Positions 46,956 through 59,354 of a DNA stretch of 64,000 nt are shown here, piece after piece. Each line of letters opens with the position of its first letter. Position 1 is the first letter of the stretch. This DNA comes from Siphonodentalium dalli (lineage: Eukaryota > Mollusca > Scaphopoda > Gadilida > Siphonodentaliidae): the NCBI GenBank assembly GCA_032622095.1, contig CP136068.1, forward strand, positions 182,224,796-182,288,795. Direction: 5' to 3'. A program made the translations under genes and the position numbers. Under the pieces are notes generated by a model. It made no database searches. It had not been told where the DNA came from and worked only from the letters and a program-made list of their open reading frames with translations.

Positions 46956-47379
46956 ACTCAGTTGAGATTGTATGTACGTCATGTGTGGAAGCTCGTATTT
47001 CTGATTGCTAGACATAGCGAAAGGAGTGTGTTTACTTATTAATACATTGTGTGTTTAGAAGTATCATGTATTCGCATAAATATACTATGTTCGCATGTTC
47101 AATTGTTATCCAATAAAAACATAAAAACAAATTTTCATTACAGTCATTAGATTCAACATTAATCCATATTATCAATTCGTGAACTTCATAGACAATAAAC
47201 TTAATCACCACTGCAGTCACAAACTTCCACACACTGAGAATTGTAGTCCAGAACAAAAAGAAAAAACATACATTTTTGAAATAATTTGTGCTGAGTGCGT
47301 TAAAGAAACACAAATTGTGAAATAACATCCACTATGGCGACCAACATGGCGGTTAATTTTAATGTCAACACTTTGTGAA

Positions 47380-47515
47380 CAACTATTACGATATATGGAC
47401 AAAGAACGTCTCATATGGTATATGGACAAATAACGTCTCATATGGTATTATTCATGGCGATTTATTAGCTGGAATATGTGTGTCCATTATTAGATGGCGA
47501 TTTATTGAGTTTGCG
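47380..47515. repeat. Short direct repeats (AACGTCTCATATGGTAT)
   Basis: TATGGACAAAGAACGTCTCA and TATGGACAAATAACGTCTCA are 33 bp apart; ATGGCGATTTATTAG and ATGGCGATTTATTGAG follow about 40 bp apart. Local duplication, non-coding. Confidence 0.6.
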
Positions 47516-47519
47516 TTAT

Positions 47520-48700
47520 GACAAGGACCAAAATATGGTGTGAAGCATATAAACAACAAATCTTACGAGCTTTGTCATGTCTCAAATTTAAAACACTTCA
47601 CGAAAAACAAGTACGGGGAAAAAAAAGGCAAATAACATATACAGTGGTATAAATTGTGACGTTTCATTACAATCATTTCATTACACTAGTATGGAATAGT
47701 AGTTCTGTCATTAACACATATTTTAATTTGCGAAATAATTGAGACCAAACTCAAAATCCCTCATCTCAAATGTTATAAAAATGCACACAAATGTACCACT
47801 GAGAATTGTAACCAAGAATAAAACAACAAATGCGCAGTTGTATGTGTTATTGTGTGCGACACGTCACAACCATCCGCGCTATCAGAGGGATATTAAAATA
47901 CAAGATAACCTGCCATAATATGGTTGTCATTTCAGTTTTGCGAAGAAGTACACAAGCCAGAGAGGAGACATCTTGTTGTGATGCTTTGCGTTGGATTTGT
48001 TGATGGGGTGCCATACATTTTCAACAACCGTTCCAATTATTGTTTGTTTCTTCTCTGTAGTAGTTGATTGTAGTTATCACACGAAAAGTCAACTTTTCAA
48101 TAATAATATGTTGGAATGGTATAGACTCGACATATATTTATCTAGATATGGATGATCAACATTTGATTTTCTCAATCATAAGTACTAAATGGCTCTGATT
48201 GCCAACCGATCAATTAGCGTTCAGTGACTAAAGGTCAAACATGACTCAAGTCACGATCGACATGTTACAGAAAACCGAGGGATGTGAGAAATGGATTCCC
48301 AATTGTCACATGTTCATTGGTTATGAGTCATCTAATGTGGAAATCTTGACAAACATGCCTTATATAAGAACCAAGATTTACTCAGTCATGTGAATGCGAT
48401 TTCACCAGTAATAATTTGGCCTTAATGTGGATCCAAACGAAATTTCGCTAAAACCTGCCAAAACTCCTTTGGGGCTCACAGAACAATATATACCATATTC
48501 CATATTGGTGCACACAAAGGAGAGTAGGAGCGATACATCAATGTGAAAAGACTTCAGTAATGATGACACAAAATGACATTGAGAAAGGACTTTGGTAATC
48601 ATTGTTCCTGAAAATTTGATGAACGCACACGACTAAATGACACAAAACCTGCCAAAAATAAATAACAGCAATACATTGCCATATATCTTAACTAGTGAAA
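47520..48700. other. No gene recognised
   Basis: AT-rich sequence with only a 66-codon frame at 48402-48602 on the minus strand; no domain seen. Confidence 0.4.
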
Positions 48701-48710
48701 GGGTCGATTG

Positions 48711-48825
48711 ATTTTAATTAAATTGAAAGCTAAACTATCAAAAATCTATTTTTTTAAATACAACCTTTTTTAAAACTTAATTTTGGATAGTTTAGCTTTA
48801 AATTTAATTAAAATTATTATTATTG
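48711..48825. repeat. ~34-bp stem palindrome (fold-back)
   Basis: TTTTAATTAAATT.AAAGCTAAACTATC near 48712 is the reverse complement of GATAGTTTAGCTTTAAATTTAATTAAAA near 48785 (one or two mismatches), around a ~45-bp AT-rich loop. Could be a small MITE or a stable RNA hairpin. Confidence 0.75.
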
Positions 48826-49654
48826 AGAAAACCCACCACTATGTCAGACAGCATTTTGACCGTCCATGTCACCGAGCTAAATAGGCATATAGCCGTTTTA
48901 TCCACATATAATAGGCCTACTTTTCATCCAATTTGGTCGCCCTTGAATAAGTGACGTTATTATCTCATTTATGACATAATTAATTAATGTCAACTCAAAT
49001 ACAGGGCGGAATGATGCAAGTCAACTTTTATACTCATCGGGCCGAAATACCACTATATATATATAGGCTAGGCCTATATATATATCATATATCGATATGC
49101 TCAGAACAGTTGAAGTTAACGTCACGATGACCAATTGACGTCACATTGACGACAACAATGTAAACATGTCGTCATGCGCCGCTCAAGTCCAGGTTATCCA
49201 TGTTGACAATATATATAGTCCTAGTATTACGCAAAAAACAAGCTTCATACAAGATACACATTGCGACGCCCGTCGGTGACCGACCAGTCAATGTGTATAG
49301 GTTATTCAATGTTAGGACTAATGTGTTGTATATCGGTGGATATATTGCACGAGTCCACATATTTGAAGATGCAAAACAATGCATTCTGACCTTTATCTGC
49401 GTATTACCATATATTTGCGTTTCACCATTATTCAATAATGTTAGTTCTATGCCAACTTTTAATAAAAATTAATTCCACCAACGTACCCCTCACTTACTTC
49501 AACCCCGATATACAATGCATGCACCACTGCATATTATGCAGTTAGTTGATGACGGAATCATCACCCGGCAGGATGATGTCGGAGGTGGGAAATTGTCAGG
49601 TCAGGGAGATGTCTGGTGGTACTATAGGGATCGCGGAGAGGTCGTATGTTCAGG

Positions 49655-50040
49655 GACGTGTCCACTTCGGAAATTCAAATTGCACCCCCATTGAGGGTAA
49701 ATTATCCAATCAACTGTACCAAGTTTCCAAATATGGGAAATTCCATTTGCACCCCCCCCCCCCTTGGGTTCAAAAATTTCTAAATCTCCTGTTTTAAATT
49801 TCCAAATTTCGGAAATTTTGTAGTTCCATTTGCACCCCATTGGGCCTAATATTCCAACTGTATATTCCAGAAATTCCTAAACTTTTCAACTAGTCACCCA
49901 ACTAGGAGTCCAATGTGTCAACCGAAACATTAAAATTATACAAAATTACAGGTAGAAACTTTAAGAATTCCTACCAATTTTTCGAATTTTGACCTCCAAA
50001 TTTCAAAAAGTTGAAAATTTTGGCAAAATTTGGGGGGGGG
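49655..50040. repeat. 'TTCCATTTGCACCCC' degenerate repeats
   Basis: GGAAATTC..ATTGCACCCCCATTGAGG (49671), GGAAATTCCATTTGCACCCC (49739) and GTTCCATTTGCACCCCATTG (49812), with TTCCAAAT words between. Similar short G/C-tract plus GGAAATTTCC wording recurs near 57300-57350. Low-complexity degenerate array. Confidence 0.45.
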
Positions 50041-50236
50041 GACACCACACACACCCCCTGTAGCAACGTTCCTGCGTATGTTGGTCGTAGGGAACATAGA
50101 GATGTCGAACGGTGTAAATGTTTATATGTCCGCCTAAAACTGGAGTTATGCATAACATATATCGGGTTTACCAATTACTGCTACTATATACAAATACATA
50201 TGATGTCTTCTGAGTGATCACAACATATAGCGAACA

Positions 50237-50458
50237 AATTAGGCAGACCTGAGAATTTGTATATTTCATATTAGTTGATCTTAGCTTGATGGTCACATTT
50301 AGAACAAAACTAAAGAAAGAGTGTTTAAAATTGAGCAGTTTTAAAGTTGTTTGTATATGTCTGCCTATTGATGGTACTAGGGTAATTTCTGCCTAAGGCT
50401 GGAAGCAGCCTTATAAATATATATATATATATATATATATAGCTATATATATATATAT

Positions 50459-50498
<40 letters not shown>

Positions 50499-50500
50499 GC
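50237..50500. repeat. Dispersed 'AATTAGGCAGACCTGAGAATT' repeat with TA tail, copy 2
   Basis: Collinear with 43630-43890, with a ~30-bp deletion. It ends in (TA)n interrupted by GC, as in copy 1, so the TA tract appears to be part of the element. Confidence 0.75.
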
Positions 50501-51280
50501 CTGTCACGTCCAACTCACACCCACTTTATTTTGTTTCGTGTGCAGGCCTCAGGGAGACCACTTGGTTCATATCCGGTCTACAGCTACGTCGGCGTGCCTG
50601 TAAGTATTACATATATATCAATACAGTTGTGCAGAATGGTCATGTCCACAGCTTGAAATCAAATACAATTATTACCATTTATGTTCTACCAATCAGCCGC
50701 TCACTTGCTGCAATGGCAATTCTGTGTTCATCCTGGTGTTGATATCCGTGCATATGTGTTAAATTGCCAATATTCAAACAACTGTTGTGTTGTCAACTCA
50801 TAGTTTATTGGAATTTATATTTAAGCCAAGTTAGACATTCATCGATGATTATAACACTGTTTTCCATTTTGCGTGACTATTAAAGGAGAAACGAATGTAT
50901 GTTCTTCTGTTAAACTAATACAATTATTTTTGCAGACGCCATGTCTCCTAGGAGCCGTAAGCCTCTCGTCTATTTAATATGAGTGGAAAGCTGCATCCGC
51001 TCAATTCTTAATGTTTAGGTTAGGATACACCGAATATAGGGGCATACATCCGCTTAATTCTTAATGTTTAGGTCAGGATACACGACAGATAGGAACATTA
51101 ATATATAGCGATTACCAAGGATACACATGCTAATAAACATGCATTACATTATTATTATTAATGCGAATAACACATATTACAACACCAAACCATAATATGA
51201 TCGTTATATAAGGCGATATTATGCAACAAGACTGTACAAGAAAACCATGGTCAGAAATGGTAGCGCCCTCAATCTAATAT
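50500..51280. other. No gene; one short direct repeat
   Basis: CATCCGCTCAATTCTTAATG near 50994 recurs as CATCCGCTTAATTCTTAATG near 51047, each followed by TTTAGGTYAGGATACAC. Otherwise no feature recognised. Confidence 0.5.
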
Positions 51281-51283
51281 ATA

Positions 51284-51560
51284 TTATGGGACTTCTATCT
51301 GTTTGTCTGTCTTTATGTCTGTCTGTTTATTAGCAATGGCCGGGAAAACTGCCCGCCGGATTTCGACGAAATTTGATACCTATGGGTACTTTTGTCCGGG
51401 GAGTGTTTTGGGTGGGTCAAATCGTGACCCCGGCCTGACCTTGACCTTCACACTAGTCAATTCAAGGTCAAATCGGGTAAAACCGGACGGATTTCGACGG
51501 GTACTCTTGTCGTGTACTTGTGTCCGGGGAGTGTTGGGACGGGTAAAATCGTTTAAATAT
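51284..51560 (+). mobile_element. Truncated Helitron family B (5' part only)
   Basis: Starts TCTAATATATATTATGGGAC and continues with (TCTG)n, GGATTTCGACGAAATTTGAT, GTACTTTTGTCCGGGGAGTG, GACCTTGACCTTCA and AAGGTCAAATCGGG, in the order of 27485 onward. It breaks off near 51555 without a 3' hairpin. Confidence 0.7.
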
Positions 51561-53895
51561 GTGCGTATACATGTAGTCCCACGATGTGAATTAAGCAGAC
51601 CTGAACATTTTAAGAAATATGTCCATGCATGCTGCTATGTACCGTTTTTACGTGGAGGACGAAAATGCTTGGATCTACAATTTCATAGCGGGCATGTGTC
51701 CGAGTCAAATAAGCATCGGCATATATACGTGTAGATAACAACAATTCTGGAAATTCCATGTTTTTCATATTTTTGTTTATTTGTTTTACTAAGTTATTTA
51801 TATACTGAACAGTTCATGTAAGTTTATGCACATGTGTCGGAATTTAAAAATAAAGTCGAGGCACTGCATGGGGCGTGGCGACTGGGTGTCCTAACATTGG
51901 TCAAAATGTTCAACGTTGGCCATTTCATGCATACCCGAACCAACAGTAGTAATTTTACATTTCAGCCAGAAAATAGATTTGAATAATTGCCCAATCCGTT
52001 TGGAAGTTTTTTGTTTTAAATGGAAAAAGAAGGTATACAAACATATGAAGTTTCAAAGAGTTTGGGAATTTTGATTTCTCGAGGTCAAGGAAGATGTATG
52101 CAATTCTAAGGTGAACCCAATAAACAAACTTTATAGCGACGTCCATATCAATGCATTTATCTCGTTCTATATAATCTATGCTTGTTTTCATTATTTCATG
52201 AACAATGTTGGGCATATGGCATGATTTGTCAGTGATAATTATGACGGGCATTAAATCATTATGACTGCTTGAGAACCAATTTATATTTGGATATTTTGAT
52301 GCGGTTCCCATCGCAATCCTATATAACCTGCATCATCTGTTCCACAAGGCCGTTATATGCATGTATTTGTAGTTTGAGATAAGTCTACGCAACAGCTATA
52401 ATCTGCTAAATATATACGACCACCTCCTGTGCCGAACGCACGGTGGTCACGATGTCGGACATGAATGCGTGTAGCACCCCAAGTTCTCAACGGAACATTT
52501 GCTCCATGTACCTTTTCACCATATAATTTTAAATAAGCTTGAATATTATACTTGTGTGAGTCTATAAGGCTATATGCATGGCGACAAAATGTTTCCCGAG
52601 AAATGTATGCGCCGTCAAAATTTGTAGATGTCTTAGAAAAACTATACCATTAATTTGATCATTAAGACGTAAAGGCCGCGGATCTTGAGAACACGTATCC
52701 GGTACTATATATATTGGCCTATACTATTTTATGAGCGAAATAATGCAGCCCAAAGTTAGCTAAAATTGTATGTCCACACATATTTATGTTTCTAATGATT
52801 TCATATTTATACCAAAACATTGACTGACCGTCAAGTCAATGCAATATCAGCGCATATTTTCCTTTAATTACACGTAACGTCCATAGGAATAACACAATCG
52901 GCAAACCTCGGTGATTTCGTACTCAAATAATTTCTGCCAAGTGAGATTGACTATTTCTGTCAAGCACGATAATCCGAGAAGTTGCGATTGAGGAATAACA
53001 CTATTTATCAGTGGAATGCATGTAACGTCAAGAACAGTAACTCTATTTCAGCGAACGCCGGGCGTCATTCGGGGGAATTTAATATTCAAAAGTTATTTTG
53101 GGCGTAAATATGCCGTTCTGTTCGCGCTTTTCGTGTTTATTAAAAAAATTCGTCATATTCCATTTATTATAATCACAAAATTGTCTAAATTAACTTGAAA
53201 TAATAAACATAATTTTTTTTAATATTTTAGTGAGAATTTACACGAAAACGGCTAACAAAACACGTTTTTCTCGCGAATGTGCAACACCCGAAACCAGAAC
53301 ATTTTACATTATGTTACAAGAAAACAATCTTGCTATGAAAGTAAAACGTTCTTGCAGTACCCTAAAAGTTGCAGATAAATGTTTTTCTAAGCGTCCTAGG
53401 ATTTTCATCCCATGGTCTAATGTAGTTGATTTTATCCACTGCTCACTACCTTTATTGACTACATAAAGACTGCATAATAAATGTTGCGTTTATTACATCA
53501 ATGTAGCTTTCTTAGGTCAGTACTACTTTCATAGAATAATTATATATGCAAATTACGCAGGTAACTAGGGACGTCAACCGGCCTAAATGACGTCAATGCG
53601 ATTTGAGAACGTTTTTATTATTCACAATTCACTGTTATTTACACAAAGTAAGTAAAAGTATGATACATTCTAGCTCTAAAACATCTATAAATCATCAGAA
53701 CAAGTTCGCCTTATAATAACTGTAAAACACGCATACGAACTATTTCGCTCTAAGCTACACTTCGGTGTTCACGTCATGAATACTAATTAGTTTACTTGAC
53801 CTCATAAATGTAAGGCGGTCATCGAAGTCACGAATGAAAAACATAGGAAAATGACACAATTCCACCACAAAAGGCAAGTTTTGCGCGATGTGTAA
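51560..53895. other. No recognised gene; one 118-codon minus-strand frame
   Basis: The longest frame (52311-51955, minus strand) has a hydrophobic, aromatic-rich protein with no recognisable domain and no convincing splice context, so it is not called as a gene. GCAGACCTGAACATTTTAAG at 51596 echoes the GCAGACC repeat family. Confidence 0.35.
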
Positions 53896-53899
53896 ATAA

Positions 53900-54045
53900 A
53901 ATATGTAGCTAATGCTGTCGCTTAAACGGTTTATGCCCGCTCAGTGGAATTGGCATCTATTGGACTCGACAGAGCCTCGCCCAATAGATGCCCAAATCGC
54001 TCGAGCGGACTTAAATCCTTTAAGCGATGGCATTAGCTACATATT
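53900..54045. mobile_element. Fold-back MITE, ~145 bp
   Basis: ATGTAGCTAATGC..TCGCTTAAA at the left is inverted as TTTAAGCGATGGCATTAGCTACAT at the right; inside, GGCATCTATTGG is inverted as CCAATAGATGCC around CTCGACAGAGCC. A nested double palindrome. The 75-codon frame through it is fortuitous. Confidence 0.75.
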
Positions 54046-54049
54046 ATAT

Positions 54050-55200
54050 ATATGTGTGATCATTTTGGTATGTGGGTATACTATGAACTTGGTGAGAATG
54101 GTTGCGAACAGATTTTTTAAATCGGACGTGCCACTCTAAAGTTTAATGTCAAATATTGAAATACCATACGTCACGTATGATATGTGTCAACAAAGGTGAC
54201 GAACGCCTTCACGGTTGACACCGTATTGTGTTGACGCGCAGCCAGCGTGTGTAAATACAATACACTGTCGGATTGTCCGTTCTCTTTTACGACATTTGAA
54301 TTGTTTTCGGCTGGCATGCACGTATATTATTTTGGAAAATAAAAAATATCAGGCCAAAAGCTCTCGATCTTTGTTACATGGTTCAAGTCGTAAATACTGA
54401 GTTCATTTCTAATCACATTTAGTCCACACAACTACGGAAATACCTGTTCTAATATCATTTGAAATATTGGTCTGAATAGTGCACGAAATAACATGTAGAA
54501 TAATTAGACAGCAATAACTATTGTCAATCTTCCATGATTCCGGTACGAAACTATCTAAGTACGTTTCTAATAATATTTCCCGATACCTCCAGTGATTACT
54601 AAAAACACGATCAAAGAAAACATACATAGAGGGCGTAATAACATCAGGTATTTATATGTCGCCCGGGGCGGCGGGTGGCATTACGATTTGTGGAACGGCA
54701 CGTGACGTTTGGTGCGAGATTGGTGTTTCGTGGCAAATGTCCATTGAGAATTATACAGTTCCATGGTCAGACGATAATATGTCCTATATTACAATTAAAA
54801 CCGCTGTTGAAGTGTATGATCATATATGTGTAACTCCCCAGGAAATATCAGATAGAATCCCACGAGCTAACTCCCCCTAGGAAACATCACATGGAATACA
54901 TAGAGAGTAATTAATTGGTTACGAGAATTACGTTGAATAATTCAAGAGAGGCGAGATACGTCGTTAACCCTTGGAACAAACGTCGCACTACCGACGACTC
55001 GAATTCAATTATTTGAAATCGGGTCGACAAAAGTGCGACGTTTGTTTCAAATAAATGCGAGGAGAAGCACTACCGACGAAGAATGCGTGTGGACAACACG
55101 AATCTAATTGCTAATGCCTCTGAGATCCGTGTTTGAAACAAACATCGCATCACCGTCGACTCGAATTTATATCGGAGAAATGCAAACGAGCTGCATAATT
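54050..55200. other. No gene recognised
   Basis: Around 54975-55150 the wording CACTACCGACGACTCGAATT recurs in altered form two to three times (with AAACAAACGTCGCA), and again near 56950-56985. This is a weak degenerate repeat. No domain was seen. Confidence 0.4.
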
Positions 55201-55209
55201 ATATGCTAA

Positions 55210-55855
55210 CTAGCTGGTGGACCCGACTTCGTCCGGGCTGTTTCCCCTCTGCTTTTCGGCGAATTGCGCGATTTGACCTTGAATTGTCCATTTTGAAGGT
55301 CAAGGCCATGTGTGGTCACGAATTGACCCATCCAAAACACTGCCCGGACAAAAGTACCCGACAAAAGTACCAGGCGAAATCCATCCGGTTTTACCCGATT
55401 TGACCTCGAATTGAACATTTTGAAGGTCAAGGTCAGGTCGGGGTCACGACTCGACCCGTCCAAAACACCCAGTGGACAAAAGTAACCGCACGTATCAAAT
55501 TTCGTCGAAATCCCATAAAAATTCGCGATTTGACCTTAAATTGACCCGATTTCAAGGTCAAGGTCACGTTGCACGGGCAAACGCATAGGCTCACGACACT
55601 CCCCATACGAAAGTATCCACAGACACTAATTTTCATCGAAATCCCGTGATACTCGGGCGTTCGACCTTGAAATGACCCGATATCTAGGTCAACGTCGCGT
55701 CGCACGGGCAAATTAACAGGCCCATGTCAGTCCACGACCGAAAGTAACCCCACATACCAAGTTTAATCGAAATCGGCTCTGCCGTTTTCGAGTCCATCAC
55801 GAACAGACAGACACACACACACGCACACACATATCTCCAAAATATATATAATAGA
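55210..55855 (-). mobile_element. Helitron family B, member 1 of a three-element array
   Basis: The 3' end on the minus strand is CTAG at 55210-55213, next to a hairpin (CCCGACTTCGTCCGGG on the plus strand). The 5' end is TCTATTATATATATTTTGG, starting at 55855. The interior matches 27485-28426 without the duplication. The base next to it, 55856, begins the CTAG of the next element. Confidence 0.8.
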
Positions 55856-56409
55856 CTAGCTGATGTGCCCGACGTTGTCCGGGCTATTCAAAAACCAAAT
55901 TTCAAGTCGATAGCTCTACCCAGCCCGACGTTGTCCGGACTATTCAAAAACCAAATTTCAAGTGGATAGCTCTACCCGTTTCCGAGATCTGGTCTGCGCA
56001 AGCGTGAAGCTGGCGTCGCACGGGCTCGGCGACCCGATAAAATTCGTATCCGGGGCAAGATACATTCACAAACCAAATTTTTAGTCGATGGCTCCACCCG
56101 TTTCCGAGATCTCGTCTGCGCATGCGCGCAGCTGGCGTCGCACGGGCTCGGCGACCCGATAAAATTCGTATCCGGGGCAAGATACATTCACATAGCAAAT
56201 TTCAAGTCGATAGCTCCACCCGTTTCCGTGATCTCGTCTGCGCATGCGCGAAGCGGGCGCCGCACGGGCTCACCAATACGACGTTGACGACCGCCTGGTC
56301 AAACTACACACACGCACCAAGTTTCGTCCCGATCGGTTGAGAATCGTAGAGTTGTATAAATGACATACATACAGACAGACCGACAGAGGTCTTAAAAATA
56401 TATAGGAGA
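55856..56409 (-). mobile_element. Helitron family C, member 2 of the array
   Basis: The 3' end is CTAG at 55856-55859, followed on the plus strand by the palindrome GCCCGACGTTGTCCGGGC. The 5' end is TCTCCTATATATTTTTAAG, starting at 56409. It contains about three ~122-bp units (CGTCGCACGGGCTCGGCGAC) like those at 2667-3050. A 55-bp duplication of the 3' hairpin region lies at 55866-55918 / 55921-55978. Confidence 0.8.
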
Positions 56410-56886
56410 CTAGCCGATGAGCCCGACGTTGTCCGGGCTTTTCAACAAACAAATTTCAGGTCGATAGCTCCACCCGTTTCCGAGATCTGGTCTGCGCATG
56501 CGCCAAGCTGGCGTCGCACGGGCTCGGCGACCGGATAAAATTCGTATTCGGGGCAAGATACATTCACATAGCAAATTTCATGGTACCCGATGAAAAATTC
56601 CCCTGTTCCTAGGACATATATGACACAACAACCCATTCTGCCTTTTTAATCGAGATAATTGCATTCCGCGTTTCGTTTTGCATCCGTATTTTACGCATGG
56701 GTAGCCGTTTAGCAGCTTCGAATGTAATAAAGAGCGTCCATCCTTCTGGGCTTATCCAACATGCGATGTCGACGATTCCCGTGGGATTTTACCTTTGGAT
56801 AGGAAGTTTGGTGTCGAACGGTCAACCCGTTTTCGATTCTATAAAGGACATACAGACAGACAGAGGTCTTCAAAATATATATGAGA
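56410..56886 (-). mobile_element. Helitron family C-like, member 3 of the array
   Basis: The 3' end is CTAG at 56410-56413, with the same hairpin (GCCCGACGTTGTCCGGGC). The 5' end is TCTCATATATATTTTGAAG, starting at 56886, followed inward by ACCTCTGTCTGTCTGTATG. Only the first ~170 bp share the family C body; the rest is different sequence, so it may be a chimera with shared ends. Confidence 0.7.
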
Positions 56887-56889
56887 TGA

Positions 56890-58640
56890 GGGAATTCCAA
56901 TTAAAAATGGAAAACACCAACGAGCATGACGTAATTTGGTGGTATTTGAATTCGAGTCGACGAAAGTACGACGTTTGTTTCAAGTTAAAAGCGAGTAGAC
57001 GCACTAAATAAATAGTTATTCCGTTTGGATATACCCGCTGCTATGCATGGACGTGTGCAAATTTCACATCAACGGTGGGTTGAAATTGTTTTTGTAATTT
57101 GATTTTCCAACTATGAATTATTGGGGAATTTGTTGTTTTTAGACCAACATTTGCATATTTTACTGCTTTTGGTCCAACATTTTGACTGAAATGACCATCA
57201 GTCTGGAAGCTTGTGTCCTGGTCCCTCATGACCCCCCCCCCCCCTGGCTAATTATTGTCCTATGCTTTTGTTCAAAATTATGAACTTAAATGGTCATCAG
57301 TTGGAAATTTTCCAACCTTCGTGGGGGCTGTCATGTTGGAAATTTCCAACACTTGGAAAGCTTGAGGCCAGTCTAGATTCTACAGGTTTTTGCGATGTTC
57401 GTGTTCAGATTCCAAAACTGTTCTCCCACCGTGCCGAACTATGATCGGATTTTCAGGTTCAGATCTCTAATTGTTCTTCTACTGGCAGAACCATGGTCCG
57501 CCCAGTGCATGTTCACAAGCCTACTGATCCATTCAGAATAGGCTATCATCCAGGCATGTGAAGGACAAAAGCGGGGGTGCATATTGAATTACTGAAATAT
57601 ATTAGCCCCCCCCCCCCCCACACACGTAGACCCTCTATCTATACGTCTCTGTCCGCCATGTTTATTTTACCACGTGGTTTTAGATAGGCATACTGACGCA
57701 ATATAGTGTTATACCGCGTTGACCCCAACTTGATATTAAATTGTGAATTATCTAGCCTAATTCTCGGAATTAATTACACTTCTGCATCAAGATAGTTCCC
57801 AAATATGATTAAAACACACATACTTAATGCATGAAAGTCGCGATTTGGAGAAAGAATAGCTACCGACATTTCAGTTAAGATCAGTATGCGACGTAACGTA
57901 AATGACGTAACGTCAATGACGTAACGAGAAATGACATAATTCACTAGTGACATTACCATTTTTAATTAACGGCGTTTTCAATGTAAATGGCGCATTAGTT
58001 AACTCCCCCTAGGAATTATCACATCGAATACCACGAGTTTACTTCCCCTAGGACATATCACATGGAATCCCACTGGGATACCGGATAAATCCCAATGGGC
58101 GACTCCGTTGAATCCTATCGCGATTTTCTTTCTACATCCTGCTGAGTGTCCGAAGGTAGTTCAGAATACCCCAGTCAAAATCCAAATCTAATCCCAACGA
58201 AATCTAAATATATCACATGCAACCCCCATTATATCATTACAGAAAACATTACATATTTCATTATATCAGATAGTGTATAATTATACCACTAGAGGCGAAT
58301 AAGCGTGTTCTTCCCGCATAATTTTGGCAGCGCGCCAATAAAATTACTTTACATTGATTAGGCGGATAATACTATTTAGAAAAGGTGCGCATGACATCAA
58401 AACCAGACAATACAAAATGATTGATTTGTTCATCAAAGTTAACTTCTTTCTTGTCCAACTTCGTTATACTAATGAAAATAGACAAAAAGCAAAGAGGCAA
58501 ATTGGGGGACTATATTGTTCGTCGCAATCCTGTCGTATACGGTTGTGAAGCGTCTCAGCCAACGATGTAAATGTATGCATATTTAAGCTTCTTTTAAGGA
58601 TTTTGTTTTGTTAAAAAGGCATAAAGCTCTATTTTTTCAT
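56890..58640. other. No gene; poly-C tracts and short repeats
   Basis: Poly-C runs lie at 57232-57244 and 57607-57620. TGACGTAACGT-type words repeat at 57890-57930, and CTCCCCCTAGGA occurs at 58004 and 54869. Frames are short and show no domain. Confidence 0.4.
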
Positions 58641-58649
58641 GTGATATAC

Positions 58650-58812
58650 AAGATCTTCAACTCGTTATGTTGGGATAAAAGTTTTGATGAAACTCGTTTG
58701 ATTTATAAATTTGATTCACAACTCGTCTGCGACACGTTGTGAATCAAATTTATCAATCGAGTTTCATAAATCCTCATATCTCAACATAACTCGTTGGAGA
58801 TCCTCTACTCGT
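58650..58812. mobile_element. Fold-back MITE, ~160 bp
   Basis: GATCTTCAACTCGTTATGTTG ... ATGAAACTCG ... AAATTTGATTCACAAC at the left is inverted as GTTGTGAATCAAATTT ... CGAGTTTCAT ... CAACATAACTCGTTGGAGATC at the right, around CTCGTCTGCGACAC. Confidence 0.75.
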
Positions 58813-58823
58813 ATATATGGTAG

Positions 58824-58980
58824 CCAGCTAGGCGCGGACCGCCTCTCAGTAGGTGCACCGCGCCTCGAGCGAAGGCGCGCGGCGCCTATCGCTGATTATC
58901 ATCGCGCCGATCCGCGGAGCGGTCTTCGGACCTTCGTTCGTCGTCCGTTGCTTCTACTAATTACGTCCGCGCGTTCGGTT
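58824..58980. other. GC-rich island, purpose unknown
   Basis: About 155 bp markedly richer in G+C than anything nearby (GGCGCGGACCGCCTCTCAGT, CGAAGGCGCGCGGCGCC, CGCGCCGATCCGCGGAGCGG). It contains several short palindromes (GGCGCGC, CCGCGG) and could fold. A 90-codon frame (58711-58983) covers it but begins in the neighbouring MITE. It may be a separate small element or a piece of one. Confidence 0.5.
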
Positions 58981-59017
58981 TGATTGAATTATCGAAATTA
59001 AATGTAGCTTTAACCCT

Positions 59018-59318
59018 TTCAGTGCCAAGTCCGATGTTTGCATCAAACCATATTTCCTTGATCATTTTTCAAATTTACTGATTATAATAATGTGATACAT
59101 TGATGGAATGAGCTCTTAGTTGTATACGTATACGTTTACATCGAGGTAGGTCGCTACTTTCACCATTTCAGTGCCAAGTCCGATGTTTGTATCAACCCAT
59201 ATATATTTCCTTGATCATTTTTCAAATTTATTGATTATAATAATGTGATACATTGATGGAGTGAGCTCTTAGTTGTATACGTATACGTTTACATCGAGGT
59301 AGGTCGCTACTTTCTTAC
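59018..59318 (+). repeat. ~148-bp tandem duplication
   Basis: TTTCAGTGCCAAGTCCGATG at about 59018 and 59166 start two nearly identical units ending GAGGTAGGTCGCTACTTTC. A CTTACAYCAGAGGATRC doublet follows at 59315-59350. Confidence 0.9.
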
Positions 59319-59354
59319 ATCAGAGGATACGTTCTTACACCAGAGGATGCAAAA

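Noticed and set aside
51955-52311. 118-codon minus-strand frame
   Set aside because: No recognisable domain, AT-rich composition, no splice or repeat support.
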